NCBI RefSeq assembly: GCF_000172635.2
Contig: NC_018632.1
Location: forward strand, 1,674,001 to 1,738,000
Reading direction: 5' to 3'
DNA from: Alteromonas macleodii ATCC 27126
GTDB taxonomy: Bacteria; Pseudomonadota; Gammaproteobacteria; Enterobacterales; Alteromonadaceae
Length of the DNA stretch: 64,000 bases
Part shown: in pieces, positions 55,361 through 62,518 of the stretch
How the letters are laid out: each line of letters opens with the position of its first letter
Numbering within the stretch: the first letter of the stretch is position 1
Program-made: the position numbers and the translations under genes
The notes under the pieces: model-generated
Databases searched by the model: none
What the model was told of the DNA's origin: nothing
Seen by the model: only the letters and a program-made list of their open reading frames with translations

Positions 55361-55383
55361 AAGCCAGGTTTACGACCTGGCTT
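55361..55383 (+). terminator. Terminator of the PEP-CTERM-like gene
   Basis: AAGCCAGGT (55361-55369) and ACCTGGCTT (55375-55383) pair over nine bases with a five-base loop and are followed by TTTT. It lies 18 bases past the stop. Confidence 0.9.
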
Positions 55384-55395
55384 TTTTGTTTTCGC

Positions 55396-55754
55396 TGTCC
55401 CGTCCTAAAATACGTTGACATAAAGAGGACTTCTTTATGACAACTTCAAGTAATCAAAGACCTAAGCGCACACAGCGTGATTACACATTAGCTTTTAAAT
55501 TGGGTGTAGTTGAGCGTGTAGAAAAAGGCGAATTCACTTATAAACAGGCACAAGCTCACTTCGGAATACAAGGAAGGTCGACGGTACTGGTTTGGCTCAG
55601 AAAGCATGGTAGACTCGACTGGTCGAAACCATTTCAGCATCCACTTATGCCAAGTTCAAAAGAAACACCAGCCGAAAAAATAAAACGCCTCGAGAGAGAA
55701 TCAAATATTAACAATACCGTTCCGTATGATGCATTTTTCGGCGTTGATATTTAG
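55396..55754 (+). mobile_element. IS3-family remnant with truncated OrfA
   Basis: A 105-codon frame (55437-55754) begins as an IS3-family OrfA: HTH region RDYTLAFKLGVVERVEKGE, QAHFGIQGRSTVLVWLRKHGRLDW, then PAEKIKRLERE. After about codon 88 it changes to an unrelated tail, so the zipper part, OrfB and the right end are missing. The likely left end is TGTCCCGTCC at 55396, right after the terminator of the preceding gene. It is non-functional and marks past rearrangement here. Confidence 0.8.
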
Positions 55755-55808
55755 ATTTATAGAAAAACCTTTTGTAAAACTAGATAAAAGGCTTTTCCTT
55801 TAGTAGTT

Positions 55809-56636
55809 TTAATATCTGTCATACGGGAAACTTGCTACAAGTGCCTCCTGTTTTCGACTAAGTTCCGGTATGGGAGGGGTGGATTTATCAAAACAGGAGG
55901 CTAGTTCCTTTTCTACTATAAATGATTCTCTTCCTGTACCATAATAATAGTCCTCATATTTAAACATTGTTTCTCCACTACCTGAATTGAAAAAGACGGC
56001 GGGAATTCCATATGATTCTGCTAGAATTAAGCCGTGTAAACTACTCGCAACAACTAACTCCGCATTGATTATATTGCTTATGAAATGAGCTGGAAACTGC
56101 CTAGGAGAAACCAAATGTTTCTCATAACCTTTATAGTTTTCAATATTGTCATTTAGTTGAGGAATAATTACAAAGTTTGACTTGGGGCACTCAAAAACCT
56201 GCTCTAACATGTGTTTCGGATAAATTAAAGGTGCTAGTATGCCTGGGTCACCAAAAATATCTGGAACTTCTATCCCTTTTTCTTCTAGATATTTCCTAGT
56301 ATTAGGGCCCCTAACAGCTCTAACATCTAACTTGCTGAAATTATGTTTATCTTCAGAGATTTTTCCATTTCTCCCCGTACCCCATACAACATCATTATCT
56401 CTTGCAAAATGAAGTACAGATCCAATAGAGAGTATCTTTCCATCTCGAATCTCAATTGGGTGCTTATCTTTTAAATTTAGTAAGTAGTTAACGGTCTCGA
56501 ATGCTAAATAATCACCAATGTTTGGTGTCCTATCCTTTGGATTCCAGAAAAAATTTTTTTCTTGTAAATTTAATGCTAATGATAATTTGTTATCAACTTT
56601 ACTTTTATTTCCTTTGTTAAATAAACTCTTTAGCAC
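55809..56636 (-). CDS. Polysaccharide pyruvyl transferase family protein
   Basis: A 275-residue enzyme of the WcaK/ExoV type, which adds ketal pyruvate from phosphoenolpyruvate to a sugar and makes the polymer acidic. Motifs: TPNIGDYLAFETVNYLL, ILSIGSVLH, WGTGRNGK, VRAVRGPNTRKYL, FGDPGIL and VVASSLHGLILAESYGIPAVF. GTG start six bases after AGAGGT. It has its own sigma-54-like site about 40 bases upstream and is probably monocistronic. Confidence 0.87.
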   Translation of the reverse strand: MLKSLFNKGNKSKVDNKLSLALNLQEKNFFWNPKDRTPNIGDYLAFETVNYLLNLKDKHPIEIRDGKILSIGSVLHFARDNDVVWGTGRNGKISEDKHNFSKLDVRAVRGPNTRKYLEEKGIEVPDIFGDPGILAPLIYPKHMLEQVFECPKSNFVIIPQLNDNIENYKGYEKHLVSPRQFPAHFISNIINAELVVASSLHGLILAESYGIPAVFFNSGSGETMFKYEDYYYGTGRESFIVEKELASCFDKSTPPIPELSRKQEALVASFPYDRY

Positions 56637-56675
56637 TGTTTACCTCTAGTAGTAGAAAAATTGAAATTCCTTTGC

Positions 56676-56692
56676 AGCATAATTGATGCCAA
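56676..56692 (-). promoter_or_regulatory. Sigma-54-like promoter of the pyruvyl transferase
   Basis: The minus strand reads TTGGCAT-CAATT-ATGCT. GG and GC are ten bases apart, the -24 box is one base from consensus, and the -12 box is ATGC in place of TTGC. It lies 40 bases before the GTG start. Confidence 0.5.
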
Positions 56693-56784
56693 ACATCGCT
56701 ATTTCCTATACCTAGAGCTTCTAGCAATCAATAGACTATACGCATTTAAGGATCTGTACATTGAAAATTAACTCTTGTCCTTAT

Positions 56785-59262
56785 TTAATACTCAACTAGT
56801 CGAATGTTTTTGTATTTTACTTTATCTCTATTACGCGAACTTTCAATATCGTCATTATCTAACACTAGTATTAAGTAGTTCACTTTACCTTTTACATATT
56901 GCCCTATAGGGAATGATATAGTACTTGATGTAAACGTAAAAAAGTCCTTTCCTTTTATACCCCATGTCTGCGTACCAAAAAAGTTAACCACTCTAGAGCT
57001 ATTTAATTCAGTGTCTGTTTCAAAGCCAATACCTACTATTTCGGGGTTACCTTCTACTTCAAGGTCCAACTCTAATACAGAGTCTTCGGTCAATGTGTAG
57101 CTAATCGGGAACATGTGCCAGTTATTTCCGGTTAAAGTAACAGTATGGTCACTTGTAACGGTTGTCGTTCCGTAACGATACTGTTTGGGAAAGCCGGTGT
57201 ACTCAATTTCGTTCGCTTTAAACTCCCACACTGTTGGTGTCTGCTCTACTACGGCTTGTAAAACTTCTTCCGAAGAAAAGTTAGGAATTTTGAATTCATC
57301 CGATATATACAGCTTTGGTTTGGGTGAGCTTTGTAGTGACTCAATGTATGAGATATCGTCGGAGTATGGGTGCTCAACAACATTATCTAAATTAAATTCA
57401 TATCTTGCATCGGCTGAATTCTCGTTAAAACAAAGGTCGTTAGTACTTGTGCTGCCCGAATACTTTTCTTTGTCAAAAATACAGTGCCCAACAGAATAGC
57501 CAGTCTTCTTCGTGAATATGATATTGTTTTGCGTGGTTACCCAAAATGTAGAATCGTTATCAACTCTGGATGCAGCAATACCGTTACGCTCAACGTCAAT
57601 CACATTTTCGAATACGAAGGTTCTGCCCGCTGGTCTAGAAATCAACCCGCCTGCTTTTATTGCAGTCCATTCTTTGCCTGTTTCATCACCTAAATTATGT
57701 ATGTAGTTGTGAAATATATAGCTAGGTCCCAAAGTATTCGGCGCTATACTTATACCTGCATAACCTTGCTCCATTTCATTGTCGTAAACCAACACATTTT
57801 GTTGACCACCATCTATTTCTATTAAGTCATCATTTGCATAAGCTAGGTAGTTGCCATAGATTGCCGAATTCTTAACGAAGCCACCGCGCCTTTCGAAATT
57901 TTTTCTGCCCTCAATAACATCATTGAATCTATGATCGGGCGCGCCGTAAAAGCGATTGTTTCTAACGATGAATTCACCTCGGTAGGCGTCGCTGTCGTGA
58001 TATGCCCAAACTTGTAGCGCATTTGCACCTTTAGGGTGACCTGCTGCCCAGCTATTTGCACCCAAGTTAGGGCTATGTACCTCACATTCTTCTATTACCG
58101 CAATACCACTTCGTTCCAAGTAAATACCGGAATCGTAATTAATAGGTGAGTTATTAGTGGTGCTTGAGTAGGCAATACCATCCCTTATATCTACAGCCTC
58201 TCTACCATATTCAGAAACATTGCAGCCCTTAATCCAGATATGGTGTGCTTTTTTAGCGAATATACCGTAACGCTGCCCGCCTTTAACGGTAAGGTTTTCT
58301 AGCATTACGTATGAATTGTTACCAATATTCACAGCCGAGAGTACATCGCTGCCAGCTTCAATAGCGGGGCCATCACCAATAATTTTCGCGTAACCATCTT
58401 CGCTACCTTCTATATTTAGCGCTTCTAAATCCAGTTGGCCGCCAGAATAAATTTCTGAAAGGTAATAAATTTTATTTGGGTCGATAGGGGGACTATTGAG
58501 CTTTGTTGTTGTTTGAAAGGTATGCTCTATTACGTCGCCATAAATATCTGTAATCTTAACTTCTATATGGTACGTAGTGTTTGCTTCTAGATACACTATG
58601 CTTCCAGTGAACGACCCGTAAATGGGCTCCCACGCTAGGTCTAACCCTTCACGCCAATAGGTATCATCATCAGCCCTAAATTTAACGGTGGCAGTACTTT
58701 CTTCATCTTGGCCGTAAATTACCAACCCTATCGAGTTGATAAGCGGCGTAGCGGTATCTTCAAACCCTGAGGCTGATGCGGCAAAAACTATTGAAGGGTC
58801 TAACCCTGCTGTAATCGCCGACTCGTAAATATCGTTTTTGCTTAAGCCCGTATATGTTGAAATTATTTTCATCCACTTTGCAGTATCGATAGGATACAAA
58901 GCAAACAGAGCTGAGGCTTGATTAGACGTTATATTAGCAAACAGCGCTTTCTTTTCTTCTTCACTTATAGATGGCCTAGGTATTAACACATGTTGCTTAT
59001 AAAGCTGGGCTATCTCGTCTTCGTACTTTTCAATAACGGTTGATAGGTTTTTAGGACCTTTGTAATTAGCTAGTAATGAGCTTACAGTATTATTATTACT
59101 AATATTCGCATTAAGATAGTTATGCAAAATATCACCGGGTTGGCCGCCTTTTGTATAATCTTTATCATTCTTGTTCACTGTGGCACAAGAAAGCATTAGA
59201 AACGACAGTAAACCAATAAAAGCGAAGCGAAAAATAGATGGCTTTGAGTTAGCAGAGTGCAT
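56785..59262 (-). CDS. Right-handed beta-helix lipoprotein with C-terminal shared domain
   Basis: An 825-residue lipoprotein: signal with lipobox FLMLSC (Cys26), an unrecognised helical region (about 40-190), an Fn3-like segment (about 185-255), then a parallel beta-helix (about 290-640: ENLTVKGGQRYGIFAKKAHHIWIKGC, VIEECEVHSPN, IVRNNRFYGAP, VYDNEMEQG). Residues about 700-825 (TGNNWHMF, DSVLEL, VGIGF, GTQTWG, GQYVKGKVNY) match the PEP-CTERM-like protein. The beta-helix suggests a polysaccharide lyase, epimerase or hydrolase acting on the exported polymer; catalytic residues were not assigned. Membrane anchored, probably in the outer membrane. Confidence 0.8.
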   Translation of the reverse strand: MHSANSKPSIFRFAFIGLLSFLMLSCATVNKNDKDYTKGGQPGDILHNYLNANISNNNTVSSLLANYKGPKNLSTVIEKYEDEIAQLYKQHVLIPRPSISEEEKKALFANITSNQASALFALYPIDTAKWMKIISTYTGLSKNDIYESAITAGLDPSIVFAASASGFEDTATPLINSIGLVIYGQDEESTATVKFRADDDTYWREGLDLAWEPIYGSFTGSIVYLEANTTYHIEVKITDIYGDVIEHTFQTTTKLNSPPIDPNKIYYLSEIYSGGQLDLEALNIEGSEDGYAKIIGDGPAIEAGSDVLSAVNIGNNSYVMLENLTVKGGQRYGIFAKKAHHIWIKGCNVSEYGREAVDIRDGIAYSSTTNNSPINYDSGIYLERSGIAVIEECEVHSPNLGANSWAAGHPKGANALQVWAYHDSDAYRGEFIVRNNRFYGAPDHRFNDVIEGRKNFERRGGFVKNSAIYGNYLAYANDDLIEIDGGQQNVLVYDNEMEQGYAGISIAPNTLGPSYIFHNYIHNLGDETGKEWTAIKAGGLISRPAGRTFVFENVIDVERNGIAASRVDNDSTFWVTTQNNIIFTKKTGYSVGHCIFDKEKYSGSTSTNDLCFNENSADARYEFNLDNVVEHPYSDDISYIESLQSSPKPKLYISDEFKIPNFSSEEVLQAVVEQTPTVWEFKANEIEYTGFPKQYRYGTTTVTSDHTVTLTGNNWHMFPISYTLTEDSVLELDLEVEGNPEIVGIGFETDTELNSSRVVNFFGTQTWGIKGKDFFTFTSSTISFPIGQYVKGKVNYLILVLDNDDIESSRNRDKVKYKNIRLVEY

Positions 59263-59592
59263 GGTATATCCCTATAGGTTGAAAAGCATGAAAGGAAAAC
59301 TAGGGCTGTATCGAAAGGGTAGTGTTAACCTTGGTACGTAGCAAGCCTGTGGATGGGATCTTTACAATTTTAGTTTGCTACTGCTGGTAAAACAGCTCGC
59401 CTTACTCTGGTTCTTTTAAGTTTTATAAAAAACGGAATCTAAATTGCTTAATCTAAATATTCGAAAATGGACTATTAATGATAGTTTATTACTAACTCGC
59501 CTATTTCAAGAATAATCTTTGAAGACAATTTGGTATACTTAAAAAGAATACCGGACAAAGCAATTACTTCTATGCACTAAAATGGAAATTTT
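59263..59592. other. Divergent intergenic region, beta-helix protein and glycosyltransferase
   Basis: 330 AT-rich bases without a gene. It must contain promoters for the leftward lipoprotein and the rightward glycosyltransferase. I found no GG-N10-GC site in the right context on either strand except a poor one near 59329, and no repeat or RNA gene. Confidence 0.45.
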
Positions 59593-60690
59593 ATGAAGAA
59601 AAAAGTAGCCGTTATTCACCCTGAGGCAGGGTTTTCATCAAGCGGCGGATCTCAGCTCAGTGCGTATGAAATGGCGGAACATCTTGCCGCATTTTTTGAC
59701 GTAAAGCTTTTAAGCTCATCCAAATGTAGTGAACACAGTGTAGTTATTCCCTGTATTCCCAGAGGGAAAGTGAAAAAAGCCCAGCGCAATAAAACCATTG
59801 ATTGGTTGCTGACGCGCTTTGTTTCTAATCCATCTCTGCTTATCGAGTCGCTAACTAGCTTCCTAACATACACGCCATATTTAATTTTTGAGCGTTGTGA
59901 TGTCATTTACCCTAATAACGATTATGGTGGCTTGGCAGTAGCAACAGTAATTAGAAAACTATTCAAAACGCCCATTCTTTATACCGAAAGGGCAGGGATG
60001 GTATCGAACGGTAAAGTATTACGTCGCAATTTGAAATTTAAACCTGACTGCTTGGTTGTGTTTAACCAAGAAACCAAAGAGTATGTTCATTCTATAGCAC
60101 CTGAACAACGGGTGGAGATTATTCCTAACGGTGTAAACTTAGCTAAATTCAGCCCGCAGGGCGAAAAATATGAGCATGGTTTACAGGGCAAAGTGTTATT
60201 AACTGTTGGTGCGTTAAGTAGGCAAAATCACAAGCGTATACATCTAGCCATCGAGGCAGTAAGTCAACTAAACGGTGTGTCGTTACTTATTTGTGGTGAT
60301 GGCCCAGATGTACAGTACTTTAATGACCTTTGTTCACAAAAGTTAGGTGCACAACGTTTTAACATCGTTAAAGTTGACTTTGCTGATATTCCCAATGTTT
60401 ATCGTTCAGTTGATGCATTTACATTACCATCTGAAGACGAGCCTTTTGGGCGAGTGTACCTAGAGGCAATGGCAAGTGGCTTACCCGTTGTAGCTACCGA
60501 TGACTCCATGCGTAGAACACTAATAGGTAAAGCAGGTGTGGTTTGTAATGTTGAAAACACTGAAGAATACGCTGCTGCCATAGCCACCACACTATCAACC
60601 GACTGGGCTAATGCACCAGTTGAGCAAGCAGCTGATTTTAGTTGGGAGAGTGTAGCTGAGCGATACGCGGACGTGATAGAGAGTTTATAA
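59593..60690 (+). CDS. Family 4 glycosyltransferase
   Basis: A 365-residue GT-B enzyme: N-terminal HPEAGFSSSGGSQLSAYEMAEHL, a central YTERAGMVSNGKVLRR, and the C-terminal LLTVGALSRQNHKRIHLAIEA and PSEDEPFGRVYLEAMASGLPVVAT (EX7E). It stands alone on the plus strand among minus-strand decoration genes. A terminator shared with the next gene follows. Confidence 0.87.
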   Translation: MKKKVAVIHPEAGFSSSGGSQLSAYEMAEHLAAFFDVKLLSSSKCSEHSVVIPCIPRGKVKKAQRNKTIDWLLTRFVSNPSLLIESLTSFLTYTPYLIFERCDVIYPNNDYGGLAVATVIRKLFKTPILYTERAGMVSNGKVLRRNLKFKPDCLVVFNQETKEYVHSIAPEQRVEIIPNGVNLAKFSPQGEKYEHGLQGKVLLTVGALSRQNHKRIHLAIEAVSQLNGVSLLICGDGPDVQYFNDLCSQKLGAQRFNIVKVDFADIPNVYRSVDAFTLPSEDEPFGRVYLEAMASGLPVVATDDSMRRTLIGKAGVVCNVENTEEYAAAIATTLSTDWANAPVEQAADFSWESVAERYADVIESL

Positions 60691-60713
60691 AGTTTTATCT
60701 CTACATAAAAAGT

Positions 60714-60738
60714 GCGCTGTTAACGTCGGTAACAGCGC
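60714..60738. terminator. Shared terminator between convergent glycosyltransferase genes
   Basis: GCGCTGTTA (60714-60722) and TAACAGCGC (60730-60738) form a perfect 9-bp stem with a seven-base loop. Minus-strand reading gives ACTTTTTATG after the stem, a good U tract; the plus-strand tail is weaker. Confidence 0.75.
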
Positions 60739-60762
60739 GCATTACTATTTTGTAAATGCTGC

Positions 60763-61626
60763 TTACTTGCCGAACTTCCGACGAAGCCTATCTTTCCCTA
60801 AGATAACTTTGGCTGTTGCTACTAACCCCGCTTCTCGCACAGATAAACTAATCCAACCTAGCTTGTTATTCTTCTTGCCAATTTGACTAAGAATTTGATT
60901 AGCAACTCGGTCGTTATAAGCTTCTTTGCCTAATAGCGCCTTATGTTTTTTAAATGCCTTGAGCCTAGGGAAGACTTTTTCTAGTGGCATATTGGCTACT
61001 TCGGTAGAAATACTAACGTGACCTCTGCGATAGAAATAAATATCTTTAGGGATGTTTCTGAAAACAGTATCTTCTAATGTAATACGAACAAAGAAGTCCC
61101 AATCTTGGCTATTCTTTAGCTCTTCATCAAACATCAGCTTTTTAGCTAATGAAGCCTTGCACGTAACGCCACTCATTCCGCAGAATTTATTACCTTTCTT
61201 GATCACATCTGTGGTGATAACTTCAGTTTCGTTGATGTGAATTTTATCTGGTGTTTCAAGGAATCGGTATCCGCAGGTTACAGCATCAGCGTGTTGGTGT
61301 ACTGCAATATGTTGTTCAAGATAGTCGTTGTCCCACACGTCATCATCATCCAAGAACGCAACAATATCTGATGTCGACTTAGATATTCCTAAGTTACGTG
61401 CTGCATTAGCACCTGACGCAACGGGGACCTTGATATAAGTAAATTGATCTTTTGGAAAAAGAGATAACACTTCTTCATAGCTCACCGAAGAGCCATCATC
61501 AATAACGAACACTTCTTTTGGCATAACAGTTTGTTTTAATACTGCAGCGAGTGACTCTTTTAAATAGTCAGGGCGATTGTGTGTCGTGATTATAACGGAC
61601 ACTGAAGGTAGCACTTGTACTTCCAT
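60763..61626 (-). CDS. Family 2 glycosyltransferase, paralogue of 50219-51079
   Basis: A 287-residue GT-A enzyme with VSVIITTHNRPDYLKESL, VFVIDDGSS, IVAFLDDDDVWDNDYL and NSQDWDFFVRI. It is similar over its full length to the enzyme at 50219-51079, including the C-terminal GWISLSVREAGLVATAK region. A strong sigma-54-like promoter lies 44 bases upstream, so it is transcribed on its own. Sugar specificity unknown. Confidence 0.9.
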   Translation of the reverse strand: MEVQVLPSVSVIITTHNRPDYLKESLAAVLKQTVMPKEVFVIDDGSSVSYEEVLSLFPKDQFTYIKVPVASGANAARNLGISKSTSDIVAFLDDDDVWDNDYLEQHIAVHQHADAVTCGYRFLETPDKIHINETEVITTDVIKKGNKFCGMSGVTCKASLAKKLMFDEELKNSQDWDFFVRITLEDTVFRNIPKDIYFYRRGHVSISTEVANMPLEKVFPRLKAFKKHKALLGKEAYNDRVANQILSQIGKKNNKLGWISLSVREAGLVATAKVILGKDRLRRKFGK

Positions 61627-61669
61627 ATTTTTTAATATCCTTTTACCGAACTTAAACTATCTACCGGGA

Positions 61670-61686
61670 AGCAATATAAATGCCGT
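61670..61686 (-). promoter_or_regulatory. Sigma-54 promoter of the GT2 gene
   Basis: The minus strand reads ACGGCAT-TTATA-TTGCT: GGCAT, five bases, TTGCT with exact spacing. It is 44 bases before the ATG. Confidence 0.68.
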
Positions 61687-61798
61687 TGCCGAACATACAG
61701 GGCAGCAGTGTACTATCTTAGCTCTTCTAGAAAAACATTGAAGTGTCATTTTAAAACGTTAAAAACGTGTGTGTGCAAGTATTCTCTTCAGCATAGAG

Positions 61799-62383
61799 TT
61801 AATATTTAATTTCTGTTCGCTTGTTTTTTAAAATTTCCAGTGGCCCTTGATCTGCGATAACTTTTGCAGGTATGCCACCGATAGTACAGTCACTGTCAAA
61901 GGATTTATTCACTACAGCATTAGCACCTATCGCGACATTATCGCCAATTTTTATATCGCCGTATATTTTGGCGCCGGGGCCTATATAGCAGTCATCGCCA
62001 ATGTGAGGAGCAGCTCCCTTTTTAGATAAACTTCCTCCGATGTTAACGCATACATGGACTCGACAGTTTGCACCAACTTTACACTTTCCATTGACTACTA
62101 TGGTACCTGCGTGAGCTATAGATAAACCGGGGCCGAAGACATTGGCAGGTATAGAAAAACCTAGCTTACGTCCTAGCCTTCGTACCCTTAACTGCAAATA
62201 CGCAGCATAACCTTTGCCAATTAAAGTTTTAGAAGTGTTTTTCCTAAACTCTAATTTTCTTAAAGCTACTTGGAAACGCCAAATATCATGGGTTAAGTAG
62301 TTTTTAAGAGTTGGTTTTACATTCAATGCTAATCTATCTTGTTCTAAGAAATGTAAATAGTCGCGTCTATTTTTTATCATCAT
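61799..62383 (-). CDS. Serine-acetyltransferase-like hexapeptide acyltransferase
   Basis: A 194-residue acetyltransferase. An N-terminal helical part (1-75) is followed by a left-handed beta-helix of hexapeptide repeats (about 78-175: GPGLSIAHAGTIVVNGKCKVGANCRV, HIGDDCYIGPGAKIYGDIKIGDNVAIGANAVVNKSF, GGIPAKVI). Similar proteins in surface-polysaccharide loci acetylate sugars using acetyl-CoA; a housekeeping CysE would be longer, about 270. It probably modifies the polymer or its precursor. AGAGAG precedes the ATG. Confidence 0.82.
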   Translation of the reverse strand: MMIKNRRDYLHFLEQDRLALNVKPTLKNYLTHDIWRFQVALRKLEFRKNTSKTLIGKGYAAYLQLRVRRLGRKLGFSIPANVFGPGLSIAHAGTIVVNGKCKVGANCRVHVCVNIGGSLSKKGAAPHIGDDCYIGPGAKIYGDIKIGDNVAIGANAVVNKSFDSDCTIGGIPAKVIADQGPLEILKNKRTEIKY

Positions 62384-62518
62384 CTCTCTCTCTTAATTAA
62401 AAAGCTATTTTCTTTGCCTATATTATTAGGTTTAAAAATATTTTATAGCTAAATCAATTGTTTGTTACTAAATTCATGAAGCTTATGGTTTAGCCTTAAA
62501 TGACCGTAATTACTACTT

